In this document: piece by piece, positions 44,009 to 52,887 of the stretch
Layout: the number at the start of each line of letters is the position of its first letter
Numbering within the stretch: the first letter of the stretch is position 1
Assembly: GCA_046533095.1 (NCBI GenBank)
Contig: JAJQRA010000024.1
Span: 1-64,000, forward strand
From: ZAX-1 sp046533095
GTDB taxonomy: Bacteria > Bacillota > Clostridia > Lachnospirales > Lachnospiraceae
Reading direction: 5' to 3'
Length of the DNA stretch: 64,000 nt
Made by a program: the position numbers and the translations under genes
The notes under the pieces: model-generated
The model's input: the letters and a program-made list of their open reading frames with translations, nothing else
Told to the model about the DNA's origin: nothing
Database searches by the model: none

Positions 44009-44046
44009 TGTTGACATAATAACAAAAAAATGTTAAAATTATGGCA
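44009..44046 (+). promoter_or_regulatory. deoR promoter with twin operators (autoregulation)
   Basis: Promoter: TTGACA (44011-44016), 17 bp, TAAAAT (44034-44039). Operators: TGTTGACATAATAACA (44009-44024) over the -35 and TGTTAAAATTATGGCA (44031-44046) over the -10. The first is a good dyad; the right arm of the second is degenerate. The start-to-start distance is again 22 bp. A leader of about 145 nt separates it from deoR. Confidence 0.8.
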
Positions 44047-44192
44047 AATGCAATATTAAAATACAATAAGTCTGCTCAGAAAAGGATGCAATTAAAATAA
44101 AACAGTGTTTTTTTCATCTAATGAGCTTTACCCAAAGATAATCCTGCTTTAACCAGTAAGTTGCAACAAAATGAAGGATGGGGTGCTAATCA

Positions 44193-44960
44193 ATGAATGA
44201 AAAGCAAAAACGTAGATTAAAAGAAATGGACAGTATGCTAGAAGAAAAAGTATATATGCCGATTAAAGAGCTGTCAGAGAAATTGAATATATCTGAGATG
44301 ACGGTAAGAAGGGATTTTGACATAATTTCACAATCTAAAAATTTGTATATGGTGAATGGGGTCATTTTCCGCAATTTACAAAAGGCAGAAGAATATAAAG
44401 TGCCAATGGCAGAAGTGAAAAAAGCAGCAGAGAAAGAAGCCATTGCAAAACTTGCGGTATCGCTTATACGGGAAGGGGATGTCATAGCCCTTGATGTGGG
44501 GACGACTACAGAGCAGGTTGCAAAATTTATTCCAAAGGGTATGGATATCACCGTAATCTGCTATTCATTCAATATTTTATGCAGATTAAGGACGAATGGA
44601 ATTTCTAAAATTGTGTTTGGCGGAGGAACTTTTCACGAAAACAGCCAGACGTTTGAAAGTAAGGAAGCCGTTCGACTAATACAAAAGCACCGTGTCAACA
44701 AAGCTTTTATATCGGCGGCAGGGGTGTCGGAAAGTCTAGGGATTACCTGCATGAATGAGTATGAAGTGCCATTAAAGCAGGCAGTCATCCAGTCGTCTTT
44801 AAAAAAAATATTGGTTATTGATTCTTCAAAATATCAACAGGTCAAACCAGCCTACTTTGCAGATGCTGATATTTTTGATTATGTTATTACAGATAAGGAG
44901 TTATCAAAAGAGGCAGAAAACTATTATAAAAGCTGCAACATCAACGTCTTAAAAGCATAA
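44193..44960 (+). CDS. deoR: DeoR-family repressor (E. coli DeoR type)
   Basis: A 255-residue repressor. The N-terminal HTH is IKELSEKLNISEMTVRRDFD (about 24-43). The effector domain has LDVGTTTEQVAKFI, ICYSFNILCRL, FGGGTFHE, ISAAGVSESLGITCMNEYEV and VIDSSKYQQVKPAYFADAD. These blocks correspond well, in order, to E. coli DeoR (for example SAAGV, TC-N-E-P-K, D-SK--V-PA), which binds TGTTAGAATTCTAACA and is released by deoxyribose-5-phosphate. It is therefore likely the regulator of the three twin-operator promoters, including its own. The last 28 bp of the gene are repeated 70 bp downstream (45001-45028). Confidence 0.88.
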   Translation: MNEKQKRRLKEMDSMLEEKVYMPIKELSEKLNISEMTVRRDFDIISQSKNLYMVNGVIFRNLQKAEEYKVPMAEVKKAAEKEAIAKLAVSLIREGDVIALDVGTTTEQVAKFIPKGMDITVICYSFNILCRLRTNGISKIVFGGGTFHENSQTFESKEAVRLIQKHRVNKAFISAAGVSESLGITCMNEYEVPLKQAVIQSSLKKILVIDSSKYQQVKPAYFADADIFDYVITDKELSKEAENYYKSCNINVLKA

Positions 44961-45062
44961 GAATACCGCTATGAATGGTGCTTATCTCATGCTAAAGCAA
45001 GGCTACAGCATCAACGTCTTAAAAGCATCAAAAATGCAACATTGCAAATAGAGTTTGGCCAT

Positions 45063-46877
45063 TCATTTTGCAATTAGATAAAACCTCAGTTTCTCCAAGA
45101 CCTGCCCGAGGTCTATCGGTTTGCCTATGTGTGCATCCATACCTGCATCAAGGCACTTGTCTATATCCTCTTTAAAAACATTTGCCGTCATGGCGATGAT
45201 TGGAATGCTTTTTGCCTTCGCGATGTCCATTGCACGGAGTCGGCGTGTTGCGTCGTAGCCGTCAAGCCTAGGCATTTGCACATCCATGAAAATGATGTCA
45301 TATTTTTCAGGTTCAGCGGTGAATTTTTGCACGGCATCAAGCCCGTCCCCAGCATCGACAATGGTGACAGCCGTAGGTTCAAGCAGTGCGCGTACGATTT
45401 CGCGATTTATTTCGACATCCTCTGCGAGCAGGATACATTTTCCTGCAAACTCGTTCGCTAAGATACCATCTGCTAAAATGTCCGAAACAGTTTCCTGTGT
45501 TTTGGCAACGCCAATTTTAATTCGAAAAAAGAACTGCGATCCGCTCCCCAGCTTCGATTCCACCCAGATCGTACCGGCCATCATCTCTACAATATGCTTC
45601 GATATGGAAAGGCCAAGGCCTGTACCGCCGTATTTGCGTGAGGTGTTGCTTTCTGCCTGCTGAAAAGAAGTGAAAAGCTTTGCTTGCTGTTCCTTACTTA
45701 AACCAATGCCTGTGTCGCATACTTTGGTTAGGAGGGTGCAGGTATCGCCCTCTTTGCTTTCAAGCTGCACATCCAGCGTTATTGTGCCATTTACAGGAGT
45801 GAATTTCACAGCATTGGATAGTAGATTCGTGATTACCTGTGCAAGTCGCTGGTCATCGCCTACAAGCATGGATGGGATAGTTTCATCAAGCGTGACGGTG
45901 AATTGTTGGTGATTTTCTTCGATGCGGTAGCAGTTTATATCAATGACACGTTGTACCATTTCCTCAAAATGAAAGGGTGCAGGTGAAAGTTCAAATTTCC
46001 GAGCTTCAATTTTTGATATGTCAAGAATATCGTTGATGACATTTAGCAGATGGGCAGATGCCATTTCAATCTTAGCGAATGCGTAATCTTTCTTTTCGTT
46101 GCCGTCGGCGGATTTTCCAATGGTGGTCATGCCCAAAATAGCATTGAGCGGCGTACGTATCTCGTGGCTCATGTTGGATAGGAATTCGCTTTTGGCAATG
46201 CTTGCACTTTCGCTTTGGCGAGCCTTGATCCGATAGAGCCACAAGGCGAAACCACTTCCGAACAATGACAGCACAAGTGCGATGATCTGTGCGGTCAAAA
46301 GTGCAGAGGTGTTGCGTTTTTGCGCTACTAAAATATCATCGGTAATATCAACGCCCGCAACGCACGAAACAGCCCCAGTTTTGTCATACATGGGCACGTA
46401 AGCCGTAAGTAGGCCGGTCCATTCGGGATCGTAAGCGCCTAGGTCGCGCATTACAATCTGTCCCTTTAAAGCGGCGGCGACATCTGGCTCAAAATCATAC
46501 AAGTCATCAGGCGAAAGGGAGGTTTGGGGGTCTGTGTCGTTGTCCACAATAAATTGAATGTGGCCATCGCCATAATCGCGCAGGTAATAGAGGTATTGCA
46601 CATTATGCTGTTCTGCCAACGACATTAAATGTTCACGCAGAAGCTGATATTCTGGCGTATAGGTGTCCTCTTCTCGTTGGTATAAATCCAAGTCCTCTAC
46701 ATGAACAGCCTGCGAGGCGGAGATAGCTGCAGAAACAAGCCGTTTGCGTGTTTCATCTAATGCCATGTTTACGGTATTGTTTAACACGATGTTGGCGATT
46801 ACAGACAAAAACAGCACCACAATGGCGGATACAAAAAATAATAGTAGTACGCCATTTTTCTTTATAAATTGCATCAT
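45063..46877 (-). CDS. Hybrid sensor histidine kinase with receiver domain
   Basis: A 604-residue hybrid kinase. Two membrane segments (about 8-30 and 190-212) frame an extracytoplasmic Cache-like sensor (YQREEDTYTPEYQLLREHL; LTAYVPMYDKTGAVSCVAGV). HisKA follows with the phosphoacceptor His in FLSNMSHEIRTPLNAILGM, then HATPase (LLSNAVKF, GTGLGLSISKHI) and a C-terminal receiver domain with ILLAEDVEINREI, the Asp in IIFMDVQMPRLDGYDA and the Lys in HIGKPID. The start at 46877 has GGGAG 7 nt upstream; the longer frame to 47012 is probably untranslated. No partner regulator or HPt gene is adjacent. It converges on deoR. Confidence 0.9.
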   Translation of the reverse strand: MMQFIKKNGVLLLFFVSAIVVLFLSVIANIVLNNTVNMALDETRKRLVSAAISASQAVHVEDLDLYQREEDTYTPEYQLLREHLMSLAEQHNVQYLYYLRDYGDGHIQFIVDNDTDPQTSLSPDDLYDFEPDVAAALKGQIVMRDLGAYDPEWTGLLTAYVPMYDKTGAVSCVAGVDITDDILVAQKRNTSALLTAQIIALVLSLFGSGFALWLYRIKARQSESASIAKSEFLSNMSHEIRTPLNAILGMTTIGKSADGNEKKDYAFAKIEMASAHLLNVINDILDISKIEARKFELSPAPFHFEEMVQRVIDINCYRIEENHQQFTVTLDETIPSMLVGDDQRLAQVITNLLSNAVKFTPVNGTITLDVQLESKEGDTCTLLTKVCDTGIGLSKEQQAKLFTSFQQAESNTSRKYGGTGLGLSISKHIVEMMAGTIWVESKLGSGSQFFFRIKIGVAKTQETVSDILADGILANEFAGKCILLAEDVEINREIVRALLEPTAVTIVDAGDGLDAVQKFTAEPEKYDIIFMDVQMPRLDGYDATRRLRAMDIAKAKSIPIIAMTANVFKEDIDKCLDAGMDAHIGKPIDLGQVLEKLRFYLIAK

Positions 46878-47050
46878 GGCAATTCTCCCTTGCAGTGTAT
46901 TTAGGTTTACTTTTCTCGTTTCTGCTGAAGCTGTTTTCGATTCGATCTTTACGTTTTTTAAGCAGAAGGTACATAATACATGCATTATACACCTAAATCC
47001 ATTGGGTTTCAAGAAAAAATGAACGATACAATTGGCTTTTGAATGTTCCC

Positions 47051-47160
47051 TTTTGAATGTTCAATCCGACAGTTCATCAAACCTTACAATGCGAGAAGAG
47101 ATTCGTTTTGAATGTTCAATCCGACAGTTCATCAAACCTTACAATGCGAGAACAGATTTG
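47051..47160. repeat. 55-bp tandem duplication at the 3' end of an ABC ATPase gene
   Basis: Units 47051-47105 and 47106-47160 differ at three positions near their ends, and a further 14-bp fragment precedes them (47037-47050). The second unit contains the last 15 codons and stop of the minus-strand ATPase gene; the first is a non-coding copy beyond the stop. Confidence 0.92.
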
Positions 47161-47724
47161 TTCGGCAAGTGTGAGGCTGTGAGTTACGGCAAGCAAACCA
47201 AGATTGCGGCTGCGAATGGTGTTAAGCATTTGCTCCCAAATTTGTGCCTGCGTGATCACGTCAAGCATGGCACTCATCTCGTCCGCGATGATAAACCGCG
47301 TCTTAGGGCCGAATGCCCGCGCAATACAAAATCGCTGAAGTTCTCCACCGGAAAGCTCGGTAGGATAGCGGTCAAGCCACTCCAAAGAAATCCCCATTTC
47401 GCCTAGAAAGGCAAGGTCGGGCATCCACGCTTCCGTAAGCGTATTGCGTAGTTTCCACCGTGGATTGATCGCTTTTTCGGGGTGTTGATAGATAAGCTGA
47501 ACCGGGCAGTAGCCTTTCTTTGGGAGTGGCTTTTTATCGAACAGAACCTCGCCGGCATCTGGTTTTAAATATCCTGCCAGTATCTTTGACAGCGTACTTT
47601 TTCCACACCCGGATGGGCCTACAAGTGCGACGCGCTCGCCTGCGTCAATGCTAAGGCTAATGCCATCAAGTACAAGGCCAGACTTAGGATAGCTAAACTT
47701 AATATTTTTCGCTTCAAGTAGCAT
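47116..47724 (-). CDS. Nickel/peptide-type ABC transporter, ATP-binding protein 2
   Basis: A 202-residue ATPase of the DppF/NikE group but short at the C-terminus, where this group normally continues for 50-100 residues. It has Walker A (GPSGCGKST), a Q loop (LIYQHPEKAINPR), the signature ELSGGELQRFCIARA, Walker B (FIIADEMSAMLD) and AVTHSL. The start at 47724 overlaps the previous gene by 11 bp. The C-terminal end is tandemly duplicated beyond the stop. It is the last gene of the ABC operon. The metal or peptide cargo cannot be read from the ATPase. Confidence 0.88.
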   Translation of the reverse strand: MLLEAKNIKFSYPKSGLVLDGISLSIDAGERVALVGPSGCGKSTLSKILAGYLKPDAGEVLFDKKPLPKKGYCPVQLIYQHPEKAINPRWKLRNTLTEAWMPDLAFLGEMGISLEWLDRYPTELSGGELQRFCIARAFGPKTRFIIADEMSAMLDVITQAQIWEQMLNTIRSRNLGLLAVTHSLTLAEQICSRIVRFDELSD

Positions 47725-48646
47725 AATGGCAGCACACCTTTCCACCGCGAATGGTACGTGGCTTTATCACACCGCAAGTACAATTTTCCCTTTTCATTTC
47801 ACACCGCGAAGCGTACAGGCAACCGTCAGGCAAAGAACCCGCATAAGGCTGAATTCCTGCTGTTGGACGAAATCCATTTTTGGGGATTGCCCTCCACAAT
47901 GCTTTGGTGTACGGATGGCGCAGTAGGCCTTCGTTGGTAAAATCGGACGCAAGTGCGGTTTCGACGGTTGTTCCGGCGTAGAATACGGCAATGCGATCAG
48001 CATAGCCAAGTGCAAGGTCGATATCATGCGTGATGAGCATTACCGCCGCACCCTCGTTGGCAAGGTCGCGAAAATGTTTCATAGCCTTATCTGCAAGCGT
48101 TTTTGACATGCCGGGGGTTGGCTCATCGGCGATAATCAGCTTCGCACCGCTTACGAGTGCCGTTGCGATTAAAATCCGCCGGGTCATGCCTCCAGAGAGT
48201 TGGAATGGGAACAGCGAGCCAACGCTTTTGTCGAGTCTATACCTTAAAAGAACTTCTTCTGTGGCAGAACTGTCCGACGAAATTTGTCTGCCGACTTTTA
48301 ACAGAGGATCAAGATAGTCCACGGATTGGGGGACAAGTGCGATTTCATGGCCACGAAGCTGTTGAACACGCTTTAGAGTCAGTGGTTCGCCAAGGTAGCT
48401 GATATTGCCTTTTACGATGGCATTTTTGGGCAGTATTCCAAGGATCGCGTGAGCAAGCAAACTTTTTCCGGAACCACTTGAACCTGCAACCGCTAGTATT
48501 TCACCCTTGAAAACATTGACGTTAAGGTTGCTTATGACGTTTAGCTCGTGTCGCTTTAAACCTTTCGTGTACATTTTAAAGGATACCGAAAGGTTATTAA
48601 CACTAAGGACTTCATTTTTGATATTTCCGGTTTTATCTTTATCCAT
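47714..48646 (-). CDS. Nickel/peptide-type ABC transporter, ATP-binding protein 1
   Basis: A 310-residue ATPase of the DppD/NikD group. It has Walker A (GSSGSGKSLL), a Q loop (LVPQSVDYLDP), a variant signature (QLSGGMTRRILIATAL), Walker B (LIIADEPTPGM) and ITHDID. The C-terminal oligopeptide-transporter extension contains the Cys cluster YASRCEMKRENCTC, which in relatives can hold an iron-sulfur cluster. The start at 48646 is chosen over 48772 because GGAGG lies 6 nt before it. A 112-bp gap separates it from the permease gene upstream. Confidence 0.9.
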   Translation of the reverse strand: MDKDKTGNIKNEVLSVNNLSVSFKMYTKGLKRHELNVISNLNVNVFKGEILAVAGSSGSGKSLLAHAILGILPKNAIVKGNISYLGEPLTLKRVQQLRGHEIALVPQSVDYLDPLLKVGRQISSDSSATEEVLLRYRLDKSVGSLFPFQLSGGMTRRILIATALVSGAKLIIADEPTPGMSKTLADKAMKHFRDLANEGAAVMLITHDIDLALGYADRIAVFYAGTTVETALASDFTNEGLLRHPYTKALWRAIPKNGFRPTAGIQPYAGSLPDGCLYASRCEMKRENCTCGVIKPRTIRGGKVCCHYAT

Positions 48647-48758
48647 GTGTAGCCTCCGAAAGTTGTTTGGCACATCAATGCATTGCACTTTTATGAAAAA
48701 ACGCACAAAAGTGACTTTGCGGTAATGGGCTGTGGATCGTAACAAAGTTTGAGTTTTT

Positions 48759-49574
48759 TTATTCTTGTACACTTGACGGGTCGAGCAGGAGTTTGACGCA
48801 TTCGCCTAACTTGTCAATCAGTATCACCATAAGAACAAGTGCGAGTCCGGGAAAAATTGCGAGCCACCACATACCGCTTGAGAGATAGCGCATTGCTTCC
48901 GAGAGAATAATCCCAATTGCGGGCTGCTCTGGCGGCATACCAAACCCGAGGAAAGTCAAGCCGGATTCGTGCATGATTGCGTGTGGAAACATTAGAATCA
49001 ATCCGATAAAGAACTGTGGAATCATATGCGGTACGATGTGCCTTGACATGATCCACCATCCGGAGCGGCCGAATTTACGCGATGCCATGATGTATTGGTC
49101 AGAACGTATTTGAAGCACCTCACCACGGATAATTCGTGCTAGCCCTGTCCAGTGCGTGAAAATGATTCCGATAAGCAGTCCACGCCAACCACGCCCGGTT
49201 GCGATGGAAATGAGGATCACAAGCAGCGTGTGGGGAATTCCCATGGTCAGATCAATCAACCAGTTGATAAAATGATCGATGATACCGCGTCCAAATGAGG
49301 CACATACGCCGACAAGCAAGGCGATGACAGCGGATGCCCCCGAAGCGGTTAATCCTACGAACAGGCTTAAAGATAAGCCCTTTATGGTTCTTGTAAGCAT
49401 ATCGCGCCCTAGTAGATCTGTACCGAACGGGTGGGCAATGGATGGGGCAAGCGACTTTTGCGAAAAGTCAGCATCAAGGCTCTCGCTGCTCATCGTTGTG
49501 CCGATAAGATAGACCCCTACAATTAAAATAACGATGACGAAGGTAAGAACGATCGTTGTTTGGCGTCTGTTCAT
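48759..49574 (-). CDS. Nickel/peptide-type ABC transporter, permease (DppC/NikC-like)
   Basis: A 271-residue permease with about six membrane segments. The N-terminus precedes AHPFGTDLLGRDMLTRTIKG, the conserved entry of the DppC group, and the EAA loop is readable as ASRKFGRSGWWIMSRHIVPH. The domain ends with a normal hydrophobic C-terminus. Its start overlaps the stop of the other permease gene by four bases. Confidence 0.92.
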   Translation of the reverse strand: MNRRQTTIVLTFVIVILIVGVYLIGTTMSSESLDADFSQKSLAPSIAHPFGTDLLGRDMLTRTIKGLSLSLFVGLTASGASAVIALLVGVCASFGRGIIDHFINWLIDLTMGIPHTLLVILISIATGRGWRGLLIGIIFTHWTGLARIIRGEVLQIRSDQYIMASRKFGRSGWWIMSRHIVPHMIPQFFIGLILMFPHAIMHESGLTFLGFGMPPEQPAIGIILSEAMRYLSSGMWWLAIFPGLALVLMVILIDKLGECVKLLLDPSSVQE

Positions 49575-50557
49575 TGGTTGCCCTCCCTTGTGCGCGGGTC
49601 AATGAGGGTGTACAGCACATTCGCGATTGCGTTGCCCACGAAAACGAACAATGCCGAGAACAACGTTATGCCGAGCAGAAGCGGAATGTCCGCTTGCAAT
49701 CCTGCCGCGCTTGCCGCCGCTCCAAGTCCCGGATAGCTGAATATATTTTCAGCGATAACGGAACCGCCGAACAGCTCGCTAAATGATGCAAACTGCATCG
49801 TTACTGCAGGGATTAGAATGTTGCGCAGACCGTGATGGCGCAGTATGCTCCAATTGCCTTCTCCACGCGCCCTTGCAAAAAGTACATAGTCGCTATGCAA
49901 AACCGCAACCAGTTTTTCGCGTGTATGAAGTGCGATGTTTGCGAATGACAGAAAGCTTAGCGTCAGTGCGGGCAATATCAAGTGGTGTAGGCGTTGAAGC
50001 ATCGTTACATCTTCTGGTGCGACACCGGCAGGCACAGACATTCCAAACGGAAACCATCCAAGCTGCACAGAAAATACAGTCAAAAACACTAAGCCGATCC
50101 AAAACGTTGGAACGGAGCACATCATAAGGCAAATTCGCCTGACAATGCTGTCAAGGGGCCTCCCATGAAACATCCCCATGAGGCAGCCAACAAAAAACCC
50201 GAACAAGCCGGAAATGCTCCATGCCGCCAGCATTAGGGCAAGCGTTGCCCAAAAACGCCTTCCGATAATTTCAATTACCGGGCGGCGGAAAATTTTTGAT
50301 ATGCCGAAGTCGCCGTGTAAAAGCGCGTTACCCCAGGCAAGGTAACGCTCGACTGGTGGTTTATCCACACCCCAAAATGCTTCCATTTTGGCGATATTTT
50401 CCTCTGAAACGCCGGGATTTCCCTGTCTGTACGCAAGCATTGGATCAATGGGCGACAGCGAAACCAAGACAAAACAAACCACGCTTACTGCAAGCAGGAG
50501 GGTGACCCCGCGAACGAGGTACGCTCCTATATTTTTCAATGCTGTTAATTTACCCAT
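49571..50557 (-). CDS. Nickel/peptide-type ABC transporter, permease (DppB/NikB-like)
   Basis: A 328-residue permease with six membrane segments. It has the DppB features LLLAVSVVCFVLVSLSPIDP near the start, YLAWGNALLHGDFGIS, VPTFWIGLVFLTVFSVQLG and the EAA loop ARARGEGNWSILRHHGLRNI. The start at 50557 follows GAGAGTGGAA and overlaps the 3' end of the binding-protein gene by 13 bp, indicating one operon. Confidence 0.92.
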   Translation of the reverse strand: MGKLTALKNIGAYLVRGVTLLLAVSVVCFVLVSLSPIDPMLAYRQGNPGVSEENIAKMEAFWGVDKPPVERYLAWGNALLHGDFGISKIFRRPVIEIIGRRFWATLALMLAAWSISGLFGFFVGCLMGMFHGRPLDSIVRRICLMMCSVPTFWIGLVFLTVFSVQLGWFPFGMSVPAGVAPEDVTMLQRLHHLILPALTLSFLSFANIALHTREKLVAVLHSDYVLFARARGEGNWSILRHHGLRNILIPAVTMQFASFSELFGGSVIAENIFSYPGLGAAASAAGLQADIPLLLGITLFSALFVFVGNAIANVLYTLIDPRTREGNQ

Positions 50558-52242
50558 TTCCACTCTCTTAAGTTCGCTACGAGCGGCCAAGCGTCGCCGT
50601 GAGCGTGAATTTTTTGTTTGCCCGTATCAAGTCCGTCACGCACAAAGTAGAGGTGCGACTTGTTGATCAGGAAAATGTAGGGAGCATCGCCGCGCATCGA
50701 TGTGCCGACCGCATGATCCCATTGCGCCTGTTTAAAAAATGGAATGGCTTCCTCAATAGATTTTGCGTTGAGTGCTTGATCAAGATACCCGTCAACGATA
50801 TCGCTTGTATAGTTTTCCGGGTTGTACCAGTCGTCAAGTCCTGCATGGGAGCTATGGAATAGATAGTAGCTTGTGATCGGGTTTGCGCTGCCCCACGCCA
50901 AAATCATAGGTTCGGCGTACATGCGATTGATGATGTCGTCCTCAGAGGAACCACCTACGATAATCTCAATACCGAGATGTTCCTTTGCCTGCTGCGATGC
51001 TGCCATAGCAACTGCTTGGCGCACACTGTCACCCGCAAAGTACAGGAGTGGGAACGAGGCTTTTAATCCGTTTTTTTCGCGGATTCCATCACCGTTGGTG
51101 TCAACCCAGCCGGAATCTTCAAGCAAGGAGATCGCATAGGTAAGGTCATACGCAATCGCGCTGTCGGGATTGGACCATGGCATACCGTCATTTTCAGTAT
51201 AAGCGGGTGTAGCGTAGCCGTTTACTGCATCACGGCAAATTGCCTCACGGTCTAAGCCGTAAGCAAGTGCCTTACGCAAGTTGATGTCAGAGGTAATATT
51301 GTTGCCGACAAAAGCACCATACTGGTTGGTTTTGCCTTCGTCGGGAACAACCGGCATAACGATCCCCATATTGTCAACCGAGTCCTCCACCAACAGGTGA
51401 TAGCCCGGAATCTCATTTACGGCGGCAAGCACCGCACTAGTTAAAGTGATGTCAACCTGTTCTGCCTTTACGGCCACAAGTTGGGTATCTTCATCGCTCA
51501 TCTTAAGAAAGATAAAACGACTGATTTCGGGAACGTGGCCGTAGTAGTCTGTATTTGCCTCCAGTATAAACTGCTGGTCAACGTCATATTGCGCGAGCTT
51601 AAACGGGCCGGAGCCAATCGGATGAAGCCCAAAGTCAGCGTTGTAAGCGTGCGCAGGCACGATCCCAATGGCGGCAACGGTCAAAATGAACGTACTTTGC
51701 GGCTGCGCCAACGTAATTGTAAATGTATTGCCATCCGCCTGAACGGATGTGACAAGCGAAAGGTCAATTTCCGTTGCCGCCTCTCTTAGCATCTCATACG
51801 TAAATACGACATCGTCGGTAGTGACTGCCGTACCGTCCGTAAATTTAGCGTCGTCGCGCAAATGGAATGTGTAGGTCAGCGCATCGTCGCTTACGGTGTA
51901 GCTTTCGGCGAGGTCAGGCACGATATTCATGTCGGCATCGGTTTCGATTAATGTGCTGAAAATCAGCTGCCCACCGGAATGTCCGCTTGCTCCAAACCCT
52001 TGAAGCGGGTCGAAGTGTTCGGGGATGTTTGGGAAACCGATGGTGACCTCATTTTTCGTGGTAGCCGTTGTTTGGGCGGGTGCAGATGTTAGATCAGCCG
52101 ATGAATCTGCAGGTGATGAATCTAAGGATGTCAAATCGGTAGATGGGGTTTGCGCCGAATTGCCGCAAGCTGTAAGCAGCGATACCAGCATAACAAATGT
52201 CAAAACTAGCCCCACTTTTCTTGTTCTTTTCTGTATATACAT
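50545..52242 (-). CDS. Nickel/peptide-type ABC transporter, substrate-binding lipoprotein
   Basis: A 565-residue family 5 solute-binding protein. Signal peptide and lipobox (VSLLTACGNS, Cys near 27), then a Ser/Thr/Asp-rich linker. The domain has VTIGFPNIPEHFDPLQGFGA, LAESYTVSDDALTYTFHLRD, FTDGTAVTTDDVVFTYEML and DINLRKALAYGLDREAI, typical of the SBP_bac_5 family, which binds peptides, nickel or metal-metallophore complexes. The start at 52242 follows AGGAGG. A DtxR-type metalloregulator gene upstream suggests a metal-linked substrate, but this is inference. Confidence 0.92.
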   Translation of the reverse strand: MYIQKRTRKVGLVLTFVMLVSLLTACGNSAQTPSTDLTSLDSSPADSSADLTSAPAQTTATTKNEVTIGFPNIPEHFDPLQGFGASGHSGGQLIFSTLIETDADMNIVPDLAESYTVSDDALTYTFHLRDDAKFTDGTAVTTDDVVFTYEMLREAATEIDLSLVTSVQADGNTFTITLAQPQSTFILTVAAIGIVPAHAYNADFGLHPIGSGPFKLAQYDVDQQFILEANTDYYGHVPEISRFIFLKMSDEDTQLVAVKAEQVDITLTSAVLAAVNEIPGYHLLVEDSVDNMGIVMPVVPDEGKTNQYGAFVGNNITSDINLRKALAYGLDREAICRDAVNGYATPAYTENDGMPWSNPDSAIAYDLTYAISLLEDSGWVDTNGDGIREKNGLKASFPLLYFAGDSVRQAVAMAASQQAKEHLGIEIIVGGSSEDDIINRMYAEPMILAWGSANPITSYYLFHSSHAGLDDWYNPENYTSDIVDGYLDQALNAKSIEEAIPFFKQAQWDHAVGTSMRGDAPYIFLINKSHLYFVRDGLDTGKQKIHAHGDAWPLVANLREWKWVN

Positions 52243-52654
52243 AAGTTTCCTCCTGAATTTTATAGGATCATGAATCAATTTTTTGCTTGCCTCGCTTACC
52301 AGGTAGGACTTTGCGGAAAATAAGGAACCGTAGGCAAGTTTTGCGGAGCGGATCTAAGGCCTCTTCCTGTTTGAGGCATTTTGGACAAAAAGAAACCACT
52401 CCAGTGAATAAAACCGCTTTCTTACGGTTCTATTTAACCTTCGTGGCTAATTTGTATCATAAACATTTTTTTTGCCTATCGTACAACAAAAGCTAGGTAG
52501 GGGATATCTTTCCTTCATAAAAAACATATGACGAATAGCGGTAACAAACTCATGAAATACACAACAAGATCTGGGAAAGAGATATCTTTCCTCCATCCAA
52601 AAGCAAAACCTTTTCTAAGGCTTTCGGTAACTTTCATAGCGACCAATTTTCCAT
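52243..52654 (-). other. Long leader of the ABC operon with repeats and a palindrome
   Basis: About 410 nt lie between the promoter and the binding-protein gene. On the minus strand GAAAGATATC followed by CTTGTTGT-like sequence occurs at about 52560-52595 and again at about 52480-52515, and an AGATCTATTGTTGTATAC version lies in the promoter. GGAAAGAGATATCTTTCC (52574-52591) is an inverted repeat with 7-bp arms. A possible terminator stem with AAGAAA and TTTCTTTTT lies near 52385-52425. No known riboswitch class was recognised. Confidence 0.45.
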
Positions 52655-52683
52655 AGTATACAACAATAGATCTGCCATGTCAA
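52655..52683 (-). promoter_or_regulatory. Promoter of the nickel/peptide-type ABC operon
   Basis: On the minus strand TTGACA (complement of 52678-52683), a 17-bp spacer and TATACT (complement of 52655-52660). It is a near-consensus sigma-A promoter. Confidence 0.75.
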
Positions 52684-52719
52684 GATGCAATCGGTCGTGG
52701 CAGTTGAACTTGATTACGA

Positions 52720-52759
52720 TTCACAGCTAGCTGTGAAAGTAACGTTTATGTACATAAAC
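52720..52759. promoter_or_regulatory. Two perfect palindromes upstream of the ABC operon promoter
   Basis: TTCACAGCTAGCTGTGAA (52720-52737, 18 bp) and GTTTATGTACATAAAC (52744-52759, 16 bp) are both perfect. They lie 37-76 bp upstream of the -35 box, between the ABC promoter and dtxR, and could be operators or a structured 3' end of the dtxR transcript. Confidence 0.5.
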
Positions 52760-52887
52760 TGCACAAAGAACGTGCGGTTTGGCACATCAAACCCAACCAT
52801 AAGGGTATATTCAAACGTACAGGTGTTTGTCTTTTGTTCATCATTAAACAGTATGCTTGGCGTGGGAATTGTGCCGGTGTTTGCACT

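Noticed and set aside
47032..47406. 124-codon plus-strand open frame over the ABC ATPase end
   Set aside because: It is antisense to a well-supported ATPase and includes the 55-bp duplication.
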